Below are positions 9,228 through 20,233 of a stretch of DNA of 64,000 nucleotides, in pieces. Below the pieces are notes generated by a model. It worked only from the letters and a program-made list of their open reading frames with translations. It did no database searches and was not told the origin of the DNA. Origin of the DNA: Morinoia aosen (lineage: Eukaryota; Arthropoda; Malacostraca; Amphipoda; Talitridae); the NCBI GenBank assembly GCA_030386875.1, contig CM059560.1:47658757-47722756 (forward strand), written 5' to 3'. Position numbers and translations under genes: made by a program. Every line of letters begins with the position of its first letter. Position 1 is the first letter of the stretch.

Positions 9228-9482
9228 ATGGTAGGCTTAGGAGGTCCGTTAGAAAGCGAGCGATATTATCGAAAAGCAAACAACCTCAGAAGAAGGCGGA
9301 GATTACGGCGCGCTTGGCAAAACATTTCAACAGCAAATAAGAAAAGGACAGCCTCAGGGAAAACCAATGGGAACGTTAGAGGGAAGTCTAGGAGGACGCT
9401 CAAGAAGCCCGTGAGAACACGATTGGTCTCACAAAGAAAAGGGGGAGTACAGCTTTTGAACGGAGGGACAGAGCTGATGTGA
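9228..9482 (+). CDS. Arginine-rich small ORF abutting the 3' LTR
   Basis: This is an ORF of 84 residues whose ATG sits in a strong context (ACACCATGG). The product is very basic, with an arginine cluster NNLRRRRRLRRAWQN at about residues 18-32 and further Lys/Arg through the rest. Such clusters occur in RNA-binding or nucleolar-targeting accessory proteins, but purine-rich DNA also produces them by chance. The TGA stop at 9480-9482 falls at the inferred LTR boundary. There is no homology that I recognise. Confidence is low that it is expressed. Confidence 0.3.
   Translation: MVGLGGPLESERYYRKANNLRRRRRLRRAWQNISTANKKRTASGKTNGNVRGKSRRTLKKPVRTRLVSQRKGGVQLLNGGTELM
9433..9477 (+). other. Candidate polypurine tract(s)
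   Basis: Plus-strand priming requires a purine run just before the 3' LTR. Two candidates are present: AAAGAAAAGGGGGA at 9433-9446, which is the purer run but lies 30 bases away, and GGAGGGACAGAG at 9462-9473, which is closer to the TGT at 9478. Which is used depends on the exact LTR start, not decidable without the left flank. Confidence 0.4.
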
Positions 9483-10559
9483 GGCGATCAGTCTGACGCG
9501 GTGCATCATCATAGAAAGAAGTACGTGTAACCAAGTGTCATACTGGAAAAGCATTTTGAAAAATATAAGTGAAAATATTGAACGTATAGAGGAAGTTGAA
9601 TAAGTTGTTTTGAGCCCGTAAATAAAAATGAAATTAAAAAAATGTCACGTCTATTTTCCAGAAATGAAAACATCGTAACCAAACTGTGCAGTATATGAAG
9701 TAATAATTTGAACGACAGTTGGGCGGGTAAGGAGTATTTCGGATCATAAGATATACAGTTCCTTTTGAAAAGAAGTTTTGAAATAAAAGTCATGAAAAAT
9801 AATATCACATTAACGTAAAAATTTAAAATAATTTTGAGCACAATTTTTTGGCAATTAAAAGAAGTAACGAGCTGATAAATCATTTGCAGGCAGGGCGGTC
9901 GTCGCAGATGTCTAACGTGATTGGAGGTTACGCGCTAGAAGTCAGAAGTGGAGATTTGGAAGGTGGTCGTCATAAATTTTTTGAACTGAGAATCACTTGT
10001 GGAGACTGAACTGGATTCGTGCCTTTGAGAAGGAACGTGTGAACGAACGTTATGACCACATCTGTACTGCTGAACGTCACAATAATTGAGGGGTATTCTG
10101 TCATATTCATGTGTGGGAAAGTGAGGGAAGGGCTGGCCGGCCAGATTTACTGGGATATCAATTGTGTGTAATTCAGTAGGGTAGGCTTTGAGGCAGGTTG
10201 TAAAATTGAACTGGGTTCTAATGACATGTTCATGGATGGTGAGTCAATGTTATCGTATTGTATCAATTCTGCCGTAATTATAAATTCATGTTGAATTCAT
10301 ATGGCGTATATAAATATCCGTCAATGCAAAGGCAGCTTATCGATACAGGTGCGCACAGAATCGCGCGGATGTAAGTCGTGTATCAACTAATCGGTGAGTA
10401 CCTTTTCCTTTTTAGTATATGTACGGTGATTGCCGATTATTATTCATTTAATTTGTGTTGTGTATATAGCCTGGAGGTATGCCATTCCTCTATTCCGAGA
10501 ACCTGATCTTCTTGTTAATGAATTGTTAACAAGGAGGTGAAGGTAGATTTCTCGTGACA
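9478..10559 (+). repeat. 3' LTR
   Basis: Positions 9488-10559 match 1-1072. I place the left boundary at the TGT of 9478 to give the usual TGT...ACA ends, for a length of 1082 bases; this boundary is inferred. The sequence after 10559 no longer matches the 5' copy. The LTR contains the TATA box (about 10307) and the donor-like GTGAGT (about 10394). Confidence 0.9.
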
Positions 10560-13500
10560 AAGTTGTCCGAGCAGGCCCTTCGCTTCCTTGTATCAGGATA
10601 CCAACCTACCAAAATGCAGAAGTAATATGACTTCTCTTCAAGAGTTACTTTTCTTGGGGGAATCGATCGCAGCTAAAATCAGTTCAAGTGCATTTCGAAG
10701 CCCTACATGGCTTATCTACAAATCGTGTCAGTTCATCACAATGGTCAGCTGTCGAACGAACCGTCTCTGGATACACTCTTTCAAGGACAAGACTTCAACA
10801 TGAATGTTGAACATATAAAATCTTCCTTCTTGTTGAAGAATGGGTGTATGTTAATTTTAGCGCATTTTTGTTGATTTTGGGGAAGATTTATGATGTTTAA
10901 TTGTTTCCAACAGCCTAGAATAGTTTTGTTCTCTTCTTCAATCAAATATTAATTTCATGATAACTTCAAATTTCTGCTCTATTTTCACACCATGTCATAT
11001 TTTATGAACCCTTTTGTGATGAAATTTTACGTCTTTTGTTAAGGTTATTAAACGTAAACTACTAAACTTATTGATTTACGCCACCTTTAGTAAATGGTTC
11101 TGTGTTCATTCGAGGATGCTTATTGAGACATCGATTCCATTAGAACTATCCGGATTTTTTTTGTGATAAATCATTCCTAAAATGATGACGAAGTTAATTT
11201 TATGAAGAAATACTGTGTTGACACGATAAAATAGAATTTAGTTTTAGGCTTCATATCCTGCCTAGAATCAGCTTATTGAATTTTGACATTCAATTTTCTT
11301 TTATTTTGTTATAGATCTAAAGGATCGATTGTGTTTTTCAACAGTGCTAGTGTTCATATTTTGTGCAAACGCGCTCCTTCTCATTTAGTTGAGCTAAAGA
11401 TACGTTTTGCCACTAAGTTCTTGCCAGCGAGTGAGCTTTACGTATAAATGCTACATATATTTCTCCACTTCGTTAAATTTGGTGAAGATCACTGAGCGAA
11501 CATTGGTTTCATGTTATTGTTATTTTCATCATTTAATTAACAACAATTTTAAAAATAAATTTATTGCGTCAGTACCAAACCAGCGCGGGAAAAGTACGCG
11601 AGACATTTACATATGTAATCTTCGGAATTGAATATACTTCTTGGACTATTGAAAAATTAGTGAGACTATTATAAAACGCTTCAAGTTACTGCTAGACGTT
11701 TCAAAAAGGGTCAGTAACACCACGGCGGCACGATCGAAACACACGTTCACGAGGAAAAAGTCAAATGATGACTCAGAAAGAAACGTAATATTTGGCTGAT
11801 TTGGAAACTCTAAATCAATTTTCGTGTACTAAGCATTGTCTCATTCCTACAGTATAGTTGCTTAGGTAGATCACAAACGCAGCAACGGTCACTGAAGCAT
11901 GAACACGGACCGAAGTAGGAAGTAGGAAACAGCGACACAAAATTGAAACATTAGCAGGCGCGCCAGCAGGGCATTTAATCCTCGGTAGCTCTCGACCAGC
12001 CAATGCATCAGTGAACGCAGGGCTCGCTCACGACCACTATTCACTCAGAAACTTAACACCAGTCAACACCGACCATTGCTGAGTGCTCCCCAGTCTGGCG
12101 TTTGCGGCGTTAAGTGAAAACAAACAACCATTTTTCATGCGTACGAGAACCTGAGCTTAGAACTGCGTTTTGACAGCCCTAAGGTGCCAAGAAAACAACG
12201 CATTTGGCACTCCCTTCCTGCTCCTCGGGACGTGCGTACAATTTGCAGCGACTCAGAAATCAAGAATTTTACCTAGATTGTTGTGAACCCGAATACATTA
12301 CGTTAGTTTTCAAATACAACTGGACAAAATGTCACTAGAATGCGAAGAAAAAATTATAGAATTATAAGACAGATTCAAAACAGACTTGCCAGACTCTATC
12401 AAGAACAATTGCAGTAGAACAAACATTTCGAAACGAGCAAAAATAATTCAGCAAGCCGTCAAAACTAATCATCCACCGTATTTAACTATTTTCTAACATC
12501 CAAAGCTGAGCGACCAGCTACAATCCAGTTGCTTAAAACTTATTAAAAAATTAAATTAAAATAATTTAATTTTTTCTGTCCTAGTTTAACTGGAAGAAAA
12601 ACTTTTAGCCATTTATTATTTTTCGTATTTTCTGACGGAAGTAAATTAGTTTTGTTTCTGGATCGTATGAAGCTCGCATGGCCCGAGGTCAATACATTGT
12701 GCATTGGTAGTAAGCATATCGAGTTGCTGCAACCAGTGATAGTTTTCAACTCGAAACAAACATAATTTTACTCAAAAGTAACATAATTAAATGGACAATA
12801 TTTCATCGTAACTGGGTACTTCATCTTGTAACGACGTCTGCAAAGACCAAATTGAAATCTCATCGCAGCGAGCCCCACTCTCTTACTAGTTGCCCGCAGC
12901 TACACAAGTGTGATACTGACAATGCCGAGGACTTCTTGCATATCCAGCTTCATTCATGGGGCAGGACAAAGTGTCGTGTGAAATGCGTTTTCATAACAAA
13001 GCAATAATATATTCTTGCATTCATGTGTCAGAGTAGAAGTAGTAAACAAAAACAAGGACGAACTCAAGTATACAATTGAACCGAGTTCAAACTTGACGTT
13101 GTCTCCGGAGCGAGACCTCAGATGCACTGTGCACAAACGCACTATATTGTTAAGACTTAAGAACTCAAGGAATAGGTCGTTGTAGGCACCCGCACCTTCT
13201 GACGGCATCTCTCAGTTCATTGACACTGAGCTCCGTACGCGCAGCTTCTACAGAAAGGCTTCCATTGAGACGAGATTAACGTAATTGGACAAGCTACGTA
13301 GCTCAAAGGACTTCTCGGTAGACTTCATGGGAGCGAGTCAAAGAGAACTTCTCAACCAATTGACATCAAACACCAAAGTTGCAATTGCACGAAATATTTG
13401 CCATGGTTAAAGGTGAACAGGTGCATGATATTCGGTTGACAAAACCTCAAAAAAAAAGAAAATATTCAACCTCGGTGAAACTATTCGATAATATTTGACA

Positions 13501-14829
13501 CCCTTTGTGTAAGTCCAACATGGTACATTAGAATGAGCATCGCTTAAGAATTGCTAGTGCATGTCAATGAACTCCCGAGTTATGAGTACAATAAAAAATG
13601 AGATTCCTTTAGCTGGATGAAGGTGGCGGAAAAGTTCCATAACAAAATAATCTTACGATAAAAATAGACAGGCACTGGAATATTGCCAGGGCGGCGCACG
13701 TTGCCAGGCAACCAAGAGAGTACGCCTGTCAACTCGAGCAGATCTTTTGATGTTCTTTAGACCGGCGCAAAGCTCTTAAATAAAGACCTCCGTCTGCTCT
13801 TCCGGAGTACGGCGCTTCGACAGCGGACGCTTGGGGGCCGCCAGAAACACGATTCGAAAACAAGCTTGCAACCGAAAATAAAATCTGTCCACTTCAAACA
13901 ATTTTTATGGCGAAAATGATCTGACATTATCAACTGCAAAGAGGCAATATATAGACTATTTCACGTCCCACTTTCATTGATAGAAAGATTTAGGTTCTAT
14001 GCAAATTTAGGAATTATTCCTGATGCTGGTTCAGAGCTTAATAATCGGTATTTCGTTTTTCTTCAACATTATTTGGTTAGACCTACAACAAGCGTCAAAA
14101 ATGAATGACCGGCAGACATTCCTATAAGTTCATGAGAAGTTAGAAAGTAGCACTATTAAAAATCAGACCTCCCAGCAACGTGCAGTATGTATCAGAGAAT
14201 TATCAATTGACTGACCAGGACACGAGTGAAGTATCACAAGAGAGAGCTCCAACTTAGAGAACAGTGATATAGGGTGCGAGACGATTTGGAGACATGATTT
14301 TAGTTCATTACCAATCGTAATAAAACATAATATTATCTTATATTTCACATAACTCAAACACAGTAAGTTGTTAACCCCTCCCCCAAAAAAATTAAATGAC
14401 ATGCAGTCATAGTTACTTAATATTTAATTTTAAAACATAGCGATTCAAAAATCAGTTACTATTGCATGTGCCAGATCATTTATTCGTAAGGTTCGGTTGG
14501 AGCTAGAGAGATGTAATGACAATGTTTCCCTTGTAGCAAAGATAAAAAATATTCTCAATAATGTGATACCATAAGAACACTAGAAATTATATGGAATATC
14601 CAATACATTATTGATGAGGATCCCGGAAAGTCGATGAGGACCATAGCCATAAAACTCCAGGTATGAGAGTGGACTATCAGAACTGAGGAATACATCAGGA
14701 GATTCGATACAATTAATGTGTAATGAAAAAATGCCAATTCATATCAGTAAAGACTGAGGAAGACCGTTTCATACGTTCAAAAATGTCACTTAAGAAAGTC
14801 ACCCTCACAAGCATGGCAAGCTTTGTTTT
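10560..14829. other. No gene recognised; AT-rich flank
   Basis: This is the host DNA on the right side of the retrotransposon. ORFs are short (under 85 codons) and resemble nothing I know. A moderately CpG-rich patch lies at 13680-13860. I see no tRNA, rRNA or clear repeat array. Confidence 0.6.
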
Positions 14830-15434
14830 TTTTTTCTAACGAAAATACTTCGACCAGGATCAGGAAATAACCAGACGGAATGACAAGTGCTAAGAGCATA
14901 TTATACCGTGGTGCAGTTCCGTCTGAAGTATTCCAGGTGATGCACTCTTAATTTTAGGCTATTGTGATGATTTTAGGAGTTGTGAGTAGTGAAGGTCATG
15001 TCGTGCCACAAGGTCTTAGGATTAATGCTGCTGGATACATCGATCTTCCAAAAACAATTGTTAAGGCTTGGATAGATAAAGTATCCAATAGAAGGCCATA
15101 AGCCTTTCAGCAAGACTCAGCACCTTCTCACACAGACATAGTAACCCAACACTGTTTATCAGAGAATTTAACGATCATGTGACCCCCAATCTCATCAGAT
15201 TTAAATTCTATGAAATATTGCGTGTGCGTCGTTAAAAGGAAGACTAATCAACATTCTCATAGCGCCATAATTTCACGGAAGGTCGTCATTGTCCAGGAGA
15301 TGTTCGAAATGAGTAAGGATGGTGTCATTGCAGCTTGTCAGTGGTTTCGGACCCGAATGGGAGCGGTCATTGAAGCTAAAGGTGGCTTCATAGGAAAATT
15401 TTATAAAGAAGTACCTTCAAGGATATTTTTATAA
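14830..15434 (+). pseudogene. Decayed Tc1/mariner transposase fragment
   Basis: Conceptual translation in shifting frames follows the C-terminal catalytic half of a Tc1/mariner-superfamily transposase. It starts with a degraded first-Asp block near 14830-14860 (apparently Asn in place of Asp), then GVVSSEGHVVP (from about 14968), INAAGYID, FQQDSAPSHT (second Asp, about 15100-15130), DLNSMKYCV (third-Asp region, about 15197-15220) and a C-terminal tail with FRTR and GGF. Frameshifts and stops interrupt it; the last 75 codons (15210-15434) are open. The N-terminal DNA-binding half and the terminal repeats are not recognised. The sequence is an old, inactive copy. Confidence 0.8.
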
Positions 15435-18400
15435 GATTGGCTTGAATACATACATTTTCATTCAACTATTGTTGTTTATTTAACATGCTAAAAATGTCTT
15501 CAAATAACCCTTAAACCTTGTATGTAAATAAGCCTTACAACTTGTGAATTATGATATAATATTGATAATTAAATATCAGCAACTTTCTCTATTGTACGAG
15601 CGAGCAAAAATAAGCACGCCACAATAAACACAAGTAATAAATTAAACCACAAAACAAGGGATATAACGTTGATCTTTTAACCGCAATATTTTTAGATCGT
15701 ATTCTTTGAACGAGTCAGGAGTCAATTTGCTTTGTTACTAAGTAAAGTGCAAGTACGTCGCCTCCCAAAATCCGTCATGATGACACGACTTGGCGAGGCT
15801 CCAATGGGTCGGCAAAAAGTCGTCGTAAAACCTGAGCTGCTGTTGGCGGGACGCACAGAAAATTCTGTGCCGTGAAATTAAACGAAAAATGGAGATTTAA
15901 GGGAAGTGTGCAGCTAAATAAAGGATATTTATACAGACCCGTGAATAGTGGAACAATTTGCATTAAAATTAACTCTCTTTAAGAGTACTATAAATTATTA
16001 TTTCTAGAGTTCATTGATCATAACCGCCGAATGACTATGACTTTATTTTAGATTCAACAACACCGTCCGAACCTTAACCATTTAAACCATTTTGACAGAA
16101 TAACTTATTTTTTAAATTTAAAATGAATTCAAAGGTTGGAACACTTTCATCTAAAAAACGACTCAAAAAATCGTTCGAAAATTTGTTTCAACAGTAACAA
16201 AAGTTGAATTCTCTTTTACAAAGCGGTGTGAAAATCGCTCTATCTGTACTGGAGTCTATACACCTTCAGTTGTTCTATAGAGTATCGCTCGTATCGGAGA
16301 ATTTCTCCTGGCATCTAACCTTATAAAATCATCATTCTTTGAAACACGTTTTCATTGGTGAAGCTTCATAACACAGATCTCTATCCCATTAAAAATATAC
16401 ACACTGCATGACAAACACGTCTGCGACTCAGATTATATATTATTTAAAAACAATTCAGTGGATTATACATAGATTTGGACACGTGTATTCTTCTACTCGA
16501 GTTTAACGAACGCTACATCTCGCAGACCGGTGACACAAGACAAAATCAGCTTTTCATTTACATCATAGGGACTAAATTATGACTTCCTGCTCACTTCTTT
16601 AGTGATCGATGACCAAAATTCGTAATTTAAGATTGCGTGAGAACATCCGAACAAAATTGCGGCAATGGAAACGCACAAGAACAGCAGGTGAGGGTGACGG
16701 TTCGTGAAACAAATAGCAGGGCGTGGGGCTTCTCTACCGTACAGCTTGTGCAGACCCGCCTGCTTACTTCTCATGGTCTCCGTCAAGATACATTAAGCAG
16801 ATCAAAGGGAATCTAGCTCGAGAGCGAGATAAATTGCGAGTGAGACTGCAATTGTCGAGACTCTGCAGCCAAGTTATTTATAGTGGCGTTAAAAATCGCA
16901 AGCTTCGTTGGTCTCGGTTGTCAGTCATGCTGGCTATGTGTATAAATGCACACATTTTTGAATGACAGACGACAGATACTTTTTACTCATTTATGTAGGA
17001 ATGATTTGAGTTACATCGATCAACTTCTATGAACTGTACAGTTAATGCCATATGAAGGGGTAGTAAGAAATTATGCTTGAAAAAGTTTTGTACTGGAATG
17101 AGAGCACCAACAATAGACCAGCGCGCGACGGTATTTTCTTACATTTAAATCTAATCTATTAAGGAAAGAGTTTCTAACATCGATTAAAATATTACACTCC
17201 CATTTTTCGCACGCCATTTAATTTAATACTTATACGAAAAATGTATACTGTCAAACTGAACATGTCGATTAAAAAATGTACGTAACAAATTGTGTATTTT
17301 TTGTTACACGTTCAGAGAACGAGAACTGTGGAGCTAAATGTATGCACTGCACATCCTCAAGCTACAACGTGAGACCTAAAGAGGTAAATTAACTACGTAA
17401 CTTTAATCACTCCCTGAATTTCCCGAGTGAATTTATTTCTCAGGATTTTGTCTATATTCACCCACTTGCAGGTAAACGTGAAGGTGAATGATGATCACCA
17501 CTGATATTTTTATCCTTAAAGCATCGGGAACTGCGCGCTCGAGTTGACCTATTGGTAACCCATGTCCCCTGTTTAGGATGAACTACGAGCATGATTATAT
17601 CAGAAGAGATGTCAATACCTTTCAGAATATATAGTCGCTTCAAAGGGCAGAGCAATTAAACATATGCAATCATTATAGGCTGATTGCAGTTCTGATTCTT
17701 CAATCTGCCTTGAAGCAAACGCTACGTAACAATAAACATTCATCATTATCGATACAGAGAAAAGACAAAAAAATTGAGTCGTGTTCCTGCGAATATTGCG
17801 TTGAAGCCGATGTAAGTCAAACTTGTGAAATGTCATGTTGCCGAACAGAGTCTGGTTCTCAAGTGGAGGACCGGGAAGGAGGCTTCTTCAGGCGCCTCGA
17901 GGCAGAACCCCGCCTGTGTAGGCCTACTATTTCGAGTGTCATTATCGAGAGGTGCCGCCGATTGCGATACGGACCGGTAGAAGAATGAGAGGGAGACGGT
18001 CGTCGCGCCGATCATTTGTCATTGTATGGGTCACGGTTGCTGATAACATCGCGACCAGCTCAAAGAACAAACACTGCACACATTCCCTTACAATGGAACT
18101 AAACCGAAGTTGCTTATGGCAACTGTTGATAATAGTTTTGGAGGCAGCACAAGAGACATGAACACAAAGAGGGTTTTGATTAAATAATGAGGCAATAAAC
18201 TACCCGTCTAGTCGTATACTTTAACGGAATAATTGTGGTATTTCTTATGTGTCAACGGTGTGGCTGCGCCGGATTATCAGCGAATAAGAGAGGTCCGCGA
18301 GTGTATGAGCACATCAAATAGAAAGACAGCCTCGCGTTCTTTCATGGTTAAAATAAAAAATCTCAGAGACCATTAAACTGAAGATACTATCCTTAAACCC

Positions 18401-19639
18401 AAAGAAGAATCACATATTAAAAACAGTTTGTATCGCACAAACAGTATATCAGCACACCTCGACATCCGGGACGGGAAAGCACAAATCAGCTTTCGTTTGA
18501 GAAGAGAATTGGGTACGTACATTACACTAAATAAGTTGATACAACGTAACGAGAAACTTCTTCTCTCAGAAGAGGTGTAGAGTATAAAACACCACCTTCC
18601 GGCATAAATTCTTGCTGTACGTAAACTTCGATGCTCTTTGTGACATGACTGAATTTCTCTCGCACCTGCTCCGCTGAGGATTGGGAATGTAGCGCTCAGG
18701 GGCTAAACGCTGTGTACATACTTGATCTGAAGGAGGCTTTTGGCGCACATCGAGAGTTTGTTTTGTGAAAGTCAGCAACGAACGCGTAAGGAATTCGATG
18801 CAAGGGATAGAATTTTCTATTTAAAAGTATCAATATCAGAATGTGCATGATGCAAAAAAATATAGCTCGCAGTCTTCCTTAAAAAAATTGACAGAGCTAA
18901 TTTCGCTGTGCGCTTGTTTTTGTAACATTTTATACTTGATATCTACCCATATTTTAGCATTCCTACGCTAAGAACATACACTAAAAAAAACGGTTATGTT
19001 CAAAAGGCATTGAAAAGAATGTACGATTCAGTTACATGAATTTTTTTTCTTCAATTGCAGAGAAGCGTTCGGAAATTCTGCAACACAAACAGCTGAAAAC
19101 ATTTAGGGAAGAAAAAGATGGAATATTGGATGGGGTCTGGAGAGTAAAGGCCGCTATCTATACTCCTTACATCTATACTCAAAAATGATCGCTCTGTGAA
19201 AATGATACATTCTTCAGTGGCGGTGAGGCAAGGTAATGAGTTTGTCGCTATGTCGCCAGCAAACGTAGAGAAAATTTTATAATCTACTCGTGAAAAATAA
19301 TGTTAGCCACGAAAGAAAAAATAAAAAAGGGAAGTTTTGTAATGAAAATAAAATAGTGTGTGAACAATGTACACCCCGAGCTAGAAGAATAACGCTTTCG
19401 CGCATTTGTTCTTTCATCGAACACGCGCAGGTACAGAAAAACAACAAATAGAAGACTGAAAGAAAACATTACGGAAGTACTAACAAGTATTACGCTCTTA
19501 CAGTGAAGCTGAAAATGTTCAAGTTTGATATTGAACAGTAGCCCACTCAAAGTGCTAATTATAAAGCAAAACATATATCTGATACAATTATTAGCATGTT
19601 ATGTTATTTCTAAAATGCTGATGCACGGTTTGTTGTAGT
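15435..19639. other. No gene recognised
   Basis: AT-rich spacer with scattered short ORFs on both strands. A CpG-rich patch at about 17870-18010 gives overlapping ORFs on both strands without a recognisable domain. I see no arrays or RNA genes. Confidence 0.6.
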
Positions 19640-20023
19640 CACACGTCATGCTCGGAGACGCATACACACATATGACGGTAACAGAGACAACGGCAACAGT
19701 ATCACCCAGGACGTGCACATACACGCATGACGGCATAAGTAACACCCAGAGACGGAGAATTACACGCATGACGGCACCAGCAACACCCAAAGGCGTGCGC
19801 AAACGCGCATGACGGCAACAGTGACACCCAGAGACTTGTATACACACACATGACGGCACCCCCAACACTCAGAGCCGGGTCCATGTCGGCACCCACAACA
19901 CCCAGAGCCGGGTCCATGACAGCACCCACAACACCCAGAGACGTGCTCACACACGGATAACGGCACCAACAGCACCCAGAGCCGGGTCGAGGTAGGCGCA
20001 TGACGGCACCAACAACACCCAGC
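19640..20023. repeat. Degenerate 41/33-bp minisatellite
   Basis: The anchor CACCCAG (or a one-base variant) recurs at 19703, 19743, 19784, 19825, 19866, 19899, 19932, 19973 and 20016, giving spacings of 40, 41, 41, 41, 33, 33, 41 and 43. Units share ATGACGGCACCAACAACACC-like text. The two 33-base units carry GCCGGGTCCATG instead of the ACGTGC...ACACGC segment. Minus-strand ORFs of 89-147 codons here are by-products of the repeat. Confidence 0.85.
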
Positions 20024-20218
20024 GAAACAGGGCGTGCGTTGCGGTGACGGCGGCGGAAGAAGGCCGGTGAGAGCGCAGCTGCCACGCGGTCCCATACGCT
20101 GACCAAATCGCGCCATTCGATATCGCTGCGAGGGCTCGTTTGCAGGAGGCGGCCTTGCTGACACCGTGTCCGCTACACGCCCACACCACGCGCTCCTGCG
20201 CATGTTCGTGTGCTGCTA

Positions 20219-20233
20219 ATGGCCTCGGTAAGT
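20219..20233 (+). other. Candidate mini first coding exon with splice donor
   Basis: ATGGCCTCG is followed directly by GTAAGT (donor GT at 20228) at the end of a CpG-rich patch (about 20020-20230). Insect genes with a CpG-rich 5' end and a very short first coding exon look like this, but no downstream exon is recognised and the match may be chance. Confidence 0.2.

Larger units (their letters stand above)
6126..9477 (+). other. Long 3' internal region without env
   Basis: The 3.35 kb between pol and the 3' LTR has no long ORF and no recognisable envelope, transmembrane or surface-protein signature. It holds a splice-acceptor-like site (6187), a 29-bp tandem duplication (7702-7759), small ORFs at 8082-8312 and 9228-9482, and an AATAAA/A14 junction (8629-8664). 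The near-identical LTRs mean this region has not decayed since insertion. It was therefore carried by the parent element and may be non-coding cargo, a captured transcript or a decayed env of older origin. Confidence 0.7.
1..10559 (+). mobile_element. Ty3/gypsy LTR retrotransposon, nearly complete
   Basis: Direct terminal repeats (1-1072 and 9478-10559) flank an internal region with gag, protease and a pol whose order is RT, RNase H, integrase, which is diagnostic of Ty3/gypsy (Metaviridae). The 5' LTR is cut by the window edge, probably by about 10 bases if the LTR starts at the TGT of 9478. LTR identity is 1069/1072 by eye, so the insertion is recent. All three reading frames are long and unbroken, so the copy may still be functional. 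It is unusual in having 3.35 kb between pol and the 3' LTR. The target-site duplication cannot be checked because the left flank is outside the window. I cannot assign the clade by eye. Confidence 0.95.

Noticed and set aside
6126-9477. Envelope gene of an errantivirus
   Set aside because: No ORF above 90 codons on the plus strand and no signal peptide, furin-like site or transmembrane segment was seen.
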